NCBI GenBank assembly: GCA_052035235.1
Contig: JBPOHT010000001.1
Span: forward strand, 62,001 to 126,000
Direction of reading: 5' to 3'
Source: Solimonas_A sp052035235
Lineage (GTDB): Bacteria > Pseudomonadota > Gammaproteobacteria > Nevskiales > Nevskiaceae
Length of the DNA stretch: 64,000 nt
Shown here: positions 34,784-42,542 of the stretch, one piece after another
Position numbering within the stretch: the first letter of the stretch is position 1
Layout of the letters: each line of letters starts with the position of its first letter
Position numbers and translations under genes: made by a program
Notes under the pieces: model-generated
What the model was told of the DNA's origin: nothing
Seen by the model: the letters and a program-made list of their open reading frames with translations, nothing else
Databases searched by the model: none

Positions 34784-35629
34784 ATGGTGCGGCTGTTCGA
34801 ATTCGGCCTGGTGGCCTTCTTCGTCGCCGTATTCCTGCTGGCCCGCAGCCTGGCGGTCTCGGCGGCCGATGCCGACGCGAGTGCCGCGCAGCCGCCTGCG
34901 GCCGAAGCGCAACAGGCAGCGCCTGCCGGGGATAATTTCGACTTCTTCAGTGACCAGCCGGTGGAGAGCACGGCGGTCGTCGAGCTGCCGCCGGAGAAGC
35001 CGCTGTGGCTGACCGTGGGCGGGCCACTGGCCCTGATCGCGGTGTTCTTCCTGATCCTGGCGGCGGTGTGGTGGTTCATCCCCTTCGACTCGCACAGCGT
35101 CGAGCTGAACCTGCGCGAGCTGCCACCGGCGGCCAAGCGCGGCATCGCCATGGCGGTGGTGATGTTCGGTATCGCCTTCTGCTTCGGTGCCTCCGAGATC
35201 TGGTACCAGCTGCGCCTGCACGGCACGGCGCAGGCCTACTTCGAGCAGATGTCGCTGGGCAAGCTGATCGCCTTCACCCACGCCCACCTGTTCGGCTTCA
35301 CCACCTGCTTCTTCATCATCGGCATCCCGTTCTCGATGCAGTTCAACCAGCTGCAGTCCTACCAGTGGATCTTCCCGGCAGGGCTGGCCGCCTCGATGGT
35401 GGACGTGATGTCCTGGTGGGGCATCAAGTACGTGGCGCCGAGCTTCGAGTGGGTGTCGATGTTCTGCGGCATCCTGTTCAGCTTCAGCTACCTGTTCATG
35501 CTGGTGGGCCTGCTTCGCGTTCTGCTGTTCCCGGACGTGATCTGGCGCTCCGACAAGGACCGCGCCCAGCGCCTGCAGCAGCGGGCCGAGCTGCGCGAGG
35601 CGGCAAAGCATCATGAGGGTGACTACTAG
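34784..35629 (+). CDS. Six-helix membrane protein of the cytochrome cluster
   Basis: 281 residues from the ATG at 34784. Predicted helices: 5-25, then an Ala/Pro-rich periplasmic loop (about 28-70), and five more helices (about 80-102, 115-137, 152-178, 188-212, 218-245). The fourth helix carries 'FTHAHLFGFTTC', a double-histidine motif like those that bind heme in oxidase-type membrane proteins, so a membrane electron carrier is plausible. The C-terminus is cytoplasmic and charged. The frame is open 5' to 34598, but that part is repeat DNA; the repeat's edge provides the GAGGGGA ribosome-binding site, unusually close to the ATG. Confidence 0.75.
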   Translation: MVRLFEFGLVAFFVAVFLLARSLAVSAADADASAAQPPAAEAQQAAPAGDNFDFFSDQPVESTAVVELPPEKPLWLTVGGPLALIAVFFLILAAVWWFIPFDSHSVELNLRELPPAAKRGIAMAVVMFGIAFCFGASEIWYQLRLHGTAQAYFEQMSLGKLIAFTHAHLFGFTTCFFIIGIPFSMQFNQLQSYQWIFPAGLAASMVDVMSWWGIKYVAPSFEWVSMFCGILFSFSYLFMLVGLLRVLLFPDVIWRSDKDRAQRLQQRAELREAAKHHEGDY

Positions 35630-35754
35630 GCTCGTTTTACCGGGCTTTCCGGAGCCTATAGCCGATCAGCTAATGCCGCGCCGTGTCTTTTCACGGCAGA
35701 ATACGATGCGGTTCAAACCAGCCCAGGATCGGGCGCATACAACGGGGGACGTAC

Positions 35755-36732
35755 ATGAAGTTCGTGAACTGGTTGGGGCTGGGCGCCCTGGCGATGAGCA
35801 GTGTGGCGGTAGCGGGGCCCTATATCGGCGGCGCCGGGACCTTCAGCCAGTATGAGTACGAGGATGTGGACGACGCGACCAGCTTCGCGGCATTCGCGGG
35901 CTATCGCTTCGACAAGGTCCCGGTGATGATCGAGGTGGCATACACCGACGCCGGCAAGCACGACATCAGCGGCTTTCCGTCCGGCGTGGGCCTCAAGTTC
36001 TCGGGGGTTCGCGGATCGCTGGGCTATTTCGCCAAGCTGGACTCCAAGGGCTCTGGTGTGTGGCTCAAGGGTGGCTACTACGATGGCGACTCCGATCTGG
36101 AGCTGACCAACACCCCGTTCAATGACATGACGGCTTCGTCCAGCGGCTTCACCTACGGCATCGGCGGCGACTGGAAGATCACGCCTTGGTTTGGCCTGCG
36201 CCTGGATCTCGAGAACTACCTCGACGTCCGGGATTTCAGCGACTTCACGGTCAACGGCACCGACGGTGGCAAGAGCGACGTCACGGTGATCAGCCTGGGC
36301 CTGGTGTTCGAGCTGCCCTCGGCCAGCTCTTCGGCGTCCTCCAGCTCCGCCAGCCGTAGCAGCTATTCGCCGCCGCCCCCGGCCCCGGCGGCTCCCGCAG
36401 CGGCCCCGGCACCGACCTATGTCCCGACCCCTGCGGCCGCTCCGCCCGAGCCGGTTGCCGCGCCTGCTGCGGCTCCGCCACCGGCCGCGCCCGTCGCCGC
36501 CGTCCCGGGCGCCAAGCCGGGCAGCATGCCGGTGATCGGCGTGCGCCACACGGCCCAGCCGACCGCGCTGCTGCGCCAGCCGCGCGCCGGGTCGCCGGTG
36601 GATGCCAGCCTGGCGGCTGGCACGGAGGTCCAGCTGATGCAGCGCGTGCCCAATGCCCTGGGCATCTGGTGGTATGTCTATGCCAACGGCATCGCCGGAT
36701 GGGTGAACGACAGCGCCCTGGCGCCGCAGTAA
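35755..36732 (+). CDS. Outer-membrane beta-barrel protein with C-terminal SH3 domain
   Basis: 325 residues. Signal peptide (1-20, cut after 'VAVAG'), then a porin-like beta-barrel of about 165 residues with alternating strands ('GPYIGGAGTFSQYEYEDV', 'GYRFDKVPVMIEVAYTDAG', 'PWFGLRLDLENYLDV') like OmpA-type or opacity proteins. A serine patch and a long Pro/Ala linker (about 200-260) lead to a bacterial SH3 domain (about 262-325, 'TALLRQPRAGSPVDASLAAGTEVQL', 'WWYVYANGIAGWVNDSAL'). Barrel plus SH3 on a flexible stalk suggests an anchor from outer membrane to peptidoglycan. Good GGGGGAC ribosome-binding site. Confidence 0.82.
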   Translation: MKFVNWLGLGALAMSSVAVAGPYIGGAGTFSQYEYEDVDDATSFAAFAGYRFDKVPVMIEVAYTDAGKHDISGFPSGVGLKFSGVRGSLGYFAKLDSKGSGVWLKGGYYDGDSDLELTNTPFNDMTASSSGFTYGIGGDWKITPWFGLRLDLENYLDVRDFSDFTVNGTDGGKSDVTVISLGLVFELPSASSSASSSSASRSSYSPPPPAPAAPAAAPAPTYVPTPAAAPPEPVAAPAAAPPPAAPVAAVPGAKPGSMPVIGVRHTAQPTALLRQPRAGSPVDASLAAGTEVQLMQRVPNALGIWWYVYANGIAGWVNDSALAPQ

Positions 36733-36739
36733 GCTGGAG

Positions 36740-36768
36740 AAGGCGGCCCGCAGGGGGCGGGCCGCCTT
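36740..36768. terminator. GC-rich hairpin after the barrel-SH3 gene
   Basis: Perfect 12-bp arms (36740-36751 and 36757-36768). On the plus strand it is followed by CAAAAAAG rather than a T-run, so it is a poor intrinsic terminator; mRNA protection is an alternative. Confidence 0.45.
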
Positions 36769-36789
36769 CAAAAAAGAAGAGGGGGAGCC

Positions 36790-37098
36790 GTGAACAGGAT
36801 TCTGGTGGCCGCCGTGCTGGCGGGGTTTGGTTTTTCGGCGCAGGCCCAGTTGCCCGTGATGATCGTGGCGCCGCCCGTGATCGCGCCGCCGCCGGCCTTG
36901 ATGCCGGGCCCGGCGAAGACCAGGCAGGCCACGGTGTTGCGCGCCCGGCCCCAGCACCAGTCCACCATCGAAGGGCCGGTACCCGCGGGCGCCAATCTCA
37001 AGCTTCAGGTGCGGCAAACCAACCGCGACGGCGGCTGGTGGTACACCCAGCATCAGCAGTACAGCGGCTGGATCGAGGAAGCCACACTGTCACAGTGA
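36790..37098 (+). CDS. Small exported SH3-like protein
   Basis: 102 residues from a GTG with GGGGGAG upstream. Signal peptide cut after 'SAQA', a short Pro/Ala segment ('MIVAPPVIAPPPALMPGPA'), then a compact SH3-type beta domain with 'TVLRARPQHQSTIEGPVPAGANLKLQ' and 'GGWWYTQHQQYSGWIEEATL'. The domain is a relative of the one at the end of the preceding barrel protein (same WW-Y...GW pattern), suggesting a local duplication. Role probably in the cell wall; no enzymatic residues seen. Confidence 0.78.
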   Translation: MNRILVAAVLAGFGFSAQAQLPVMIVAPPVIAPPPALMPGPAKTRQATVLRARPQHQSTIEGPVPAGANLKLQVRQTNRDGGWWYTQHQQYSGWIEEATLSQ

Positions 37099-37230
37099 TC
37101 GCTGCAAAGAGTGGTCCGATTTACCAGCGCCGGCGGAAACCCCGCCGGCGTTTGTGTCTCTGCGGCCATGTCCCCGGTAATATCGATCTCCCAGAATGAT
37201 CCCGACATCACTTTCTTGAGGAGGTTGGCC

Positions 37231-39213
37231 GTGAACTATTTCGTGACGGGGGCGACAGGTTTCATCGGCAAGTTCCTGCTGGAACAGCTGCTGGTCCGGC
37301 CCGAGGCGCAGGTGCACGTCCTGGTCCGCGAGTCGTCCAAGGACAAGTTTGCGGCGTTACAGGAGCGCTACGGCGAGGCCGGTACGCGCCTGCATGCGGT
37401 GTATGGCGACATCACCACGCCGGGCCTGGTGTCCGCGGCCGACTTCAAGAAGCTGCAGGGCAAGATCGACCACGTCTTCCACCTGGCCGCCGTCTACGAC
37501 ATGGGCATGGACGACGCCACCGGTGACCGCATCAACAACGAGGGCACGCGCAACCTCGTGGCCTTCGTCAACGACCTCGGCGGCAAGGTGAAGCTGCACC
37601 ACGCCTCCAGCGTGGCGGTGGCCGGCGGTGACTACAACGGCCGCTTCACCGAGGACATGTTCGACGAGGGCCAGCGCGTGGCGCACCCCTACTTCCGCAC
37701 CAAGTTCCAGTCGGAACAGATCGTGCGCGAGGAGTCCAAGGTGCCGTTCCGCATCTATCGCCCGGGCGCCGTGGTCGGCCACTCCGAGACCGGCGAGATG
37801 GACAAGATCGACGGCCCCTATTACTTCTTCAAGACCATCCAGAAGCTGTCCTACGCGGTGCCCAAGTGGCTGCCGCTGCTGGGCATCGAAGGCGGCCGCG
37901 TGCCGCTGGCGCCGGTGGACTACGTGGCCAAGGCCATGGACCACATCGCGCACAAGGACGGGCTCGACGGCCAGGTGTTCTGCCTGATCCAGTCGGATTC
38001 GCCCACGGTCGGCAGCCTGCTGCAGACGCTGATGGAAGCGGCGCACGGCCCGCAGTTCGCCGCCAAGTTCGAGCTGCCGGCGATCCCCAAGGCGGCGCGT
38101 GATCTCGCCAACCGCCTCGGAGAGAGCATCCCCGGCAATGTCAGCAAGACCATTTCCAAGGCCATCGGCGTGCCGGTGTCGGTGCTGGGCTACGTCACCA
38201 ACCCGGCCGTGTTCGACGACAAGAACGCGCGCCGCGCCCTGAAGGGCTCGGGCATCAACTGCCCGGACATCAAGGACTACGCCGACAAGCTCTGGGCCTA
38301 CTGGGAGCAGTTCCTCGACATCTACGCCACGATCCCCAAGGGTGCCGAGCGCAAGCTGTCCGGCAAGGTCGTGGTCATCACCGGTGCGTCCTCGGGCATC
38401 GGCTTCATCTCCGCCAAGAAGTTCGCCGCGGCCGGCGCCAAGGTGATCCTAGTCGCGCGTACGCGCGAGAAGCTGGAAGAGACGCAGAAGATCATCCAGA
38501 TGGCCGGTGGCGAGGCGCATGTGTACCCCTGCGACCTCAACGACATGCAGGCCATCGACAACTGCTGCGCCGAGATCCTGAAGGACTTCGGCCACGTCGA
38601 CATCCTGATCAACAACGCCGGCCGCTCCATCCGCCGCGCCGTGTTCGAGTCGCTGGACCGCTTCCACGACTTCGAGCGCACGATGCAGCTGAACTACTTC
38701 GGCGCCATCCGCATGATCCTCAACTTCCTGCCGGGGATGGCGAAGCGTCGCGACGGCCACATCGTCAACATCAGCTCCATCGGCGTGCTGACCAACGCCG
38801 CGCGCTTCTCCTCCTACGTCGCCAGCAAGGCCGCGCTGGACGCCTTCAGCCGCTGCCTGTCGGCCGAGGTCAAGCATCGCGGCATCGAGGTCACCGCGAT
38901 CTACATGCCGCTGGTGCGCACGCCGATGATCGCTCCGACCAAGCTCTACGACTATGTGCCGGCCTGGTCGCCGGAGAAGGCTGGCGACACCGTGCTGGAG
39001 TCGGTGCTGCGCCGTCCGAAGTCCATCGCCACGCCGCTGGGTACCGTCGCCGCCGTGTCCTACGCACTATGGCCCAAGCTCAACGACAGCATGCTCAACC
39101 GCGGCTTCCGCCTGTTCCCCTCGTCGGCTTCGGCCAAGGGACGCAAGGATGGCGGCAAGCCGACGCTGGAGCAGGTGGTGTTCGCGAACGTGTTCAAGGG
39201 CGAATACTTTTAG
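37231..39213 (+). CDS. Two-domain fatty acyl-CoA/ACP reductase (SDR fusion)
   Basis: 660 residues from the GTG at 37231 (GAGGAGG upstream). N-terminal extended SDR domain: 'NYFVTGATGFIGKFLLEQLL', 'DHVFHLAAVYDMGMDD', 'HPYFRTKFQSEQIVREE', 'YRPGAVVGHSETGEMDKIDGPYYFF'. C-terminal classical SDR domain from about 375: 'VVVITGASSGIGFISAKKFA', 'DILINNAGRSIRRAV', 'VNISSIGVLTNAARFSSYVASKAALDAFSRC' with the YxxxK active site. From memory this matches, in length and many blocks, the Marinobacter-type 660-residue reductase that takes fatty acyl-CoA or acyl-ACP to the alcohol for wax esters. The substrate is inferred, not shown. It is alone in its transcript, closed by a repeat and a terminator. Confidence 0.85.
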   Translation: MNYFVTGATGFIGKFLLEQLLVRPEAQVHVLVRESSKDKFAALQERYGEAGTRLHAVYGDITTPGLVSAADFKKLQGKIDHVFHLAAVYDMGMDDATGDRINNEGTRNLVAFVNDLGGKVKLHHASSVAVAGGDYNGRFTEDMFDEGQRVAHPYFRTKFQSEQIVREESKVPFRIYRPGAVVGHSETGEMDKIDGPYYFFKTIQKLSYAVPKWLPLLGIEGGRVPLAPVDYVAKAMDHIAHKDGLDGQVFCLIQSDSPTVGSLLQTLMEAAHGPQFAAKFELPAIPKAARDLANRLGESIPGNVSKTISKAIGVPVSVLGYVTNPAVFDDKNARRALKGSGINCPDIKDYADKLWAYWEQFLDIYATIPKGAERKLSGKVVVITGASSGIGFISAKKFAAAGAKVILVARTREKLEETQKIIQMAGGEAHVYPCDLNDMQAIDNCCAEILKDFGHVDILINNAGRSIRRAVFESLDRFHDFERTMQLNYFGAIRMILNFLPGMAKRRDGHIVNISSIGVLTNAARFSSYVASKAALDAFSRCLSAEVKHRGIEVTAIYMPLVRTPMIAPTKLYDYVPAWSPEKAGDTVLESVLRRPKSIATPLGTVAAVSYALWPKLNDSMLNRGFRLFPSSASAKGRKDGGKPTLEQVVFANVFKGEYF

Positions 39214-39237
39214 AGCACCACGTAGCGGATGCTGTGG

Positions 39238-39270
39238 AACCCCTCTCCCGCAAGGGGAGAGGGGCTTCAA
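39238..39270. repeat. Partial CTCTCCCGC palindrome
   Basis: CCCCTCTCCCGCAAGGGGAGAGGGGCTTC, one shortened end of the mosaic repeat family, between the reductase stop and the terminator. Confidence 0.55.
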
Positions 39271-39273
39271 AAC

Positions 39274-39299
39274 AAAAGGCCCGCGAAAGCGGGCCTTTT
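39274..39299. terminator. Bidirectional intrinsic terminator
   Basis: Perfect 11-bp stem (39274-39284 and 39289-39299) capped by a GAAA tetraloop, with A-runs on one side and TTTTGTTT on the other. Serves the reductase gene on plus and the DAHP synthase gene on minus. Confidence 0.92.
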
Positions 39300-39319
39300 G
39301 TTTAGTGCTGGCAGGCGCT

Positions 39320-40384
39320 CTAAGCGCTCTTCACCAACCGCTTCCCCCGCTTGGCCACGCTCGCCGCCAGGCCACCCAGCACCGCGGTGGTGTCGTCCCA
39401 GTGGATGCAGGCGTCGGTGATCGACTGGCCGTAGACCATGTCCGGGCCGATCTCCTGGCGGCCTTCCACCAGGTGCGATTCGATCATCACGCCGACGATG
39501 CGATCGTCGCCGCCGGCGATCTGGTGGCCCACGTCCTCGCCGACGTTGACCTGGCGCTTGTGCTGCTTCTGGCTGTTGGCGTGCGAGAAGTCGACCATCA
39601 CCTGCGGCTTGAGGCCGGCCTTGGTCAGCGCGGCGCAGGCGGCGTCCACGCTCTTGGCGTCGTAGTTGGTGCCACTGCTGCCGCCGCGCAGGATCACGTG
39701 GCAGTCGGCATTGCCGGCGGTCTCGAAGATCGAGATCTGGCCGTCCTTGGTCAGCGACAGGAAGCGGTGCGGGCTCTGCGCGGAGACGATGGCATCCACC
39801 GCCACCTTCACGCTGCCGTCGGTGCCGTTCTTGAAGCCCACCGGGCAGGACAGGCCGGACGCCATCTCGCGGTGCAGCTGCGATTCGGTGGTGCGCGCGC
39901 CGATGGCGCCCCAGCTCACCAGGTCCGCCAGGTACTGCGGCGTCAGCAGGTCGAGGAACTCCACGCCGGCCGGCACGCCCATGTCGTTGAGCGTGACCAG
40001 CAGCTTGCGAGCCACGCGCAGGCCCTGCTCGATGTCGTAGCTGTCGTTGAGGTTCGGGTCGTTGATCAGGCCCTTCCAGCCCACCGTGGTGCGCGGCTTC
40101 TCGAAGTACACGCGCATCACCACCAGCAGGTCGTCCTGCACCTGTTCACGGAAGGCCTTCAGGCGCGCGGCGTACTCCAGCGCGGCCTGGGTGTCGTGGA
40201 TCGAGCAGGGGCCCACGATCACCAGCAGGCGGCTGTCGCGGCCGTGCAGGATGTCCTGGATTTCCTTGCGGGTCTGGAACACCGTCGCCGCCGCGTTATC
40301 GGTCAGCGGGAATTCGGCCTGGACCTGGGCGGGGGTGGAGACGGGGCGGACGGAGCTGATCCGCGTATTTTCGGTGGCAAACAT
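39320..40384 (-). CDS. 3-deoxy-7-phosphoheptulonate synthase (class I)
   Basis: First enzyme of the shikimate pathway: PEP plus erythrose 4-phosphate to DAHP. 354 residues of the AroF/AroG/AroH class: 'LLVIVGPCSIHD', 'MRVYFEKPRTTVGWKGLINDP', 'GARTTESQLHREMASGLSCPVGFKNGTDG', 'LRGGSSGTNYDAKSV' and 'VMVDFSHANSQKQHKRQ' hold the PEP, metal and E4P ligands. Which aromatic amino acid inhibits it (the F/G/H distinction) cannot be decided here, so no symbol is given. With aroK at 4165 the window holds two steps of the pathway, not adjacent. Confidence 0.95.
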   Translation of the reverse strand: MFATENTRISSVRPVSTPAQVQAEFPLTDNAAATVFQTRKEIQDILHGRDSRLLVIVGPCSIHDTQAALEYAARLKAFREQVQDDLLVVMRVYFEKPRTTVGWKGLINDPNLNDSYDIEQGLRVARKLLVTLNDMGVPAGVEFLDLLTPQYLADLVSWGAIGARTTESQLHREMASGLSCPVGFKNGTDGSVKVAVDAIVSAQSPHRFLSLTKDGQISIFETAGNADCHVILRGGSSGTNYDAKSVDAACAALTKAGLKPQVMVDFSHANSQKQHKRQVNVGEDVGHQIAGGDDRIVGVMIESHLVEGRQEIGPDMVYGQSITDACIHWDDTTAVLGGLAASVAKRGKRLVKSA

Positions 40385-40544
40385 CGGCTAACCGCTTGTC
40401 AAGCAAAAGGGAGGGCGATGCTATAGCAAAGGCCAGGGAGCGGCAAAACGCCGGCGTCACAGGCCTGGCCGGCCGCTTGCGGCATACTGCGCCGGTGCTG
40501 TGGCCGGGGCTCCGGGGGAGCCTGGACGAGTCGAGATAAAAAGC

Positions 40545-40563
40545 ACTAATCAGAATCATTGAT
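40545..40563. promoter_or_regulatory. Possible Fur box
   Basis: ACTAATCAGAATCATTGAT matches about 12 of 19 positions of the Fur consensus, including the AATCATT half, in an AT-rich stretch 24 nt upstream of the DUF3187 gene. Weak by itself. Confidence 0.3.
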
Positions 40564-40586
40564 CAATAAATAATCACAGGAATTCC

Positions 40587-41549
40587 ATGATCCGTCCGAT
40601 CCTGCCGTTCGCGGCCCTGCTCGCGGCGCTGGCCCCGGTGGCCCAGGCCGCCCCGTTCGACACCACCAACCAGGGCGCGCTGGCGCAGGGCTTTGCCCTG
40701 CCGGTGATCGGTCATGGCCGCGTGCTGGCCAAGGGCGACAGCGCCAGCCGCTATAGCCTGGACCTGACCAGCGAATACACCACCGACACGGTGGGTACCG
40801 AGACCATCACCCTGGACGGTGAGAGTGCCCATCTCACCGGCCGCTACCGCGCCGGCCTGGGCGGCGGCTGGGAGTGGGGCGCGGAGCTGTCGGCCGTGCA
40901 TGTCGGCGGCGGCTTCATGGACAGCTTCATCGAGGGCTGGCACGACTTCTTCGGCCTGCCCAACGGCGGGCGCGAGCTGGTGCCGCAGGACCGCTACCAG
41001 TACCGCTACGAGAAGAACGGCGTGGTGCTTCTGGACCGCACCGAGGAAGGCTGGGCGCTGGGCGACCTGCGCGTGTCCGCCGGCTGGGCCGCGACCGAGG
41101 ACCTGGCGCTACGCGCCGAGCTGAAGCTGCCCACCGGCGACGAGGACAAGCTCACCGGCGGAAACCTCGGCGGCGCGCTCTGGGCCGACTGGGCGCTGCC
41201 CTTCGACCAGGATAGCCGCTGGAGCGGCTTCGCCTCGGCCGGCCTGTCGCTGAACCAGAAGGGCGACGTGCTGGAGGACCAGCAGGAGACCCTGGTGCCC
41301 TTCGGTGGCATCGGCGCCTTCCTGCGCGCCACGCAGAAGATCGAGCTGGGCACGCAGCTCTATGCCCATGGCCCGCTCTACAAGGATTCCGCGCTGGACC
41401 AGCTCGACCGCGCCGGCCTGCAGCTGGTGTTCGGTGGCCGCTGGGTCGAGAAGGCCTGGGCGCTGGACATCGCCTTCCAGGAAGACCTGATCACCAAGTC
41501 CTCGCCGGACTTCTCGATCCACGTCGGGCTGACGCTGGCGCCGCGGTAG
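40587..41549 (+). CDS. DUF3187 family outer-membrane-like protein
   Basis: 320 residues. Signal peptide cut after 'APVAQA'. The mature part opens 'APFDTTNQGALAQGFALPVIG' and then alternates short beta strands rich in G and aromatic residues ('LTGRYRAGLGGGWEWGAEL', 'ELKLPTGDEDKLTGGNLGGALW', 'QLVFGGRWVEKAWALDIAFQED'), ending in 'FSIHVGLTLAPR' with the terminal aromatic replaced by R. This is the DUF3187 pattern; barrel-forming outer-membrane location is likely, function unknown. A possible Fur box upstream would make iron control a hypothesis to test. Confidence 0.85.
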   Translation: MIRPILPFAALLAALAPVAQAAPFDTTNQGALAQGFALPVIGHGRVLAKGDSASRYSLDLTSEYTTDTVGTETITLDGESAHLTGRYRAGLGGGWEWGAELSAVHVGGGFMDSFIEGWHDFFGLPNGGRELVPQDRYQYRYEKNGVVLLDRTEEGWALGDLRVSAGWAATEDLALRAELKLPTGDEDKLTGGNLGGALWADWALPFDQDSRWSGFASAGLSLNQKGDVLEDQQETLVPFGGIGAFLRATQKIELGTQLYAHGPLYKDSALDQLDRAGLQLVFGGRWVEKAWALDIAFQEDLITKSSPDFSIHVGLTLAPR

Positions 41550-41564
41550 GCTTGCGCTCCCCTC

Positions 41565-41741
41565 TCCCGCGCGCGGGAGAGGGTGGCCCGGAGGGTCGGG
41601 AGAGGGTTTCTGTGAAGCCTGGACGAGCACGCTCTGCCCATTTTTTACAGCCCCTCTCTCCGGCAACTGCTCCATGCGTTGCCCTACCTCTGGCATCCAT
41701 GCCCTCGCCAGCCTCTCTCCCGCAAGCGGGAGAGAGGCTTC
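41565..41741. repeat. Mosaic palindromic repeat, copy B
   Basis: Starts CCCTCTCCCGCGCGCGGGAGAGGG and ends CTCTCCCGCAAGCGGGAGAGAGG. Internal blocks GAGAGGGTTTCTGT and GGCAACTGCTCCATGCGTTG plus CCTACCTC-GGCATCCATGCCCTCG recur, inverted, in 45855-46026. The right end touches the stop of the pirin gene. Confidence 0.8.
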
Positions 41742-42438
41742 AAGCCAGGTCGAACAGCAGCACCTCCGCCTCACCGCTGGCCGTCACGGCCAGCTTCGTT
41801 TCGTCCTTCAGTGCCAGCGCGTCGCCGGCCGACAGCGTGTCGCCGTTGATCACGACCTGGCCGCGCGCCACGTGCAGGTAGTAGGCCCGCTGCGGCTGCA
41901 GGACCTTTTCCGCGACCTGGCCATCCGTCAGCCAGGCGATGTCCAGGCGCGCGTCCTGGTTGATCTGGAAGGGCGTGCCGCTGCCCCGGGGGCCTACCAT
42001 CGTGGCAAAGCCGCGACGCAGGGCCTCGGGGTCCAGCGCCGCCTGCTCGTAGCCGGCGTCATGGCCGCGACGGTCAGGCTGCACCCAGATCTGCAGCAGA
42101 TGCGTGCGTTCCTGGGCCGAGGGGTTGATCTCGCTGTGGGTGATGCCGCCGCCGGCGTGCATCACCTGCAGCTCGCCATGGCGCAGGTCGCCGCTGCCGC
42201 CGGTGGAATCGCGGTGGCGGATGGTGCCCTCCAGCACATAGGTGATGATCTCCATGTCCTGGTGCGAATGGGGCGGGAAGCCCGCCGTGGGCACGATGAT
42301 GTCCTCGTTGATCACGCGCAGGGCGCTGAAACCCATGCGCTGGGGATCGTAGTAGTCGCTGAACGAAAAGCTGTGCCAGGACTCCAGCCAGCCGCGGTCG
42401 GCGTGGCCGCGTTCGTCGCTGCGTATCAGGGCTTGCAT
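41740..42438 (-). CDS. Pirin family protein
   Basis: 232 residues, two cupin halves. N-terminal metal motif 'GFPPHSHQDMEIITYVLEGTIRHRDS' (two histidines, then E and H), 'AGGGITHSEIN' and 'LQIWVQP' are the YhhW/pirin hallmarks; bacterial relatives oxidise quercetin or act as redox-sensing partners. A mononuclear iron or nickel is expected. Divergent from a LysR regulator whose intergenic region holds a perfect inverted repeat, suggesting that regulator controls it. Confidence 0.93.
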   Translation of the reverse strand: MQALIRSDERGHADRGWLESWHSFSFSDYYDPQRMGFSALRVINEDIIVPTAGFPPHSHQDMEIITYVLEGTIRHRDSTGGSGDLRHGELQVMHAGGGITHSEINPSAQERTHLLQIWVQPDRRGHDAGYEQAALDPEALRRGFATMVGPRGSGTPFQINQDARLDIAWLTDGQVAEKVLQPQRAYYLHVARGQVVINGDTLSAGDALALKDETKLAVTASGEAEVLLFDLA

Positions 42439-42456
42439 GGCTTGCTCCTATCAGTC

Positions 42457-42534
42457 CGTTTGAATGCTCAAACCCAATGTAAGACTTGACCTGAGATCAA
42501 AAAAGCGGAAAGTTTCGAAGCGAACATTCAAACG
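42457..42534. promoter_or_regulatory. Inverted-repeat operator between pirin and lysR genes
   Basis: CGTTTGAATG (42457-42466) and CATTCAAACG (42525-42534) are perfect 10-bp inverted copies, one near each start codon of the divergent pair and 68 bp apart. The lower-GC spacer (TTGACCTGAGATCAAAAAAG) fits a promoter region. Confidence 0.55.
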
Positions 42535-42542
42535 AGTTGAAG

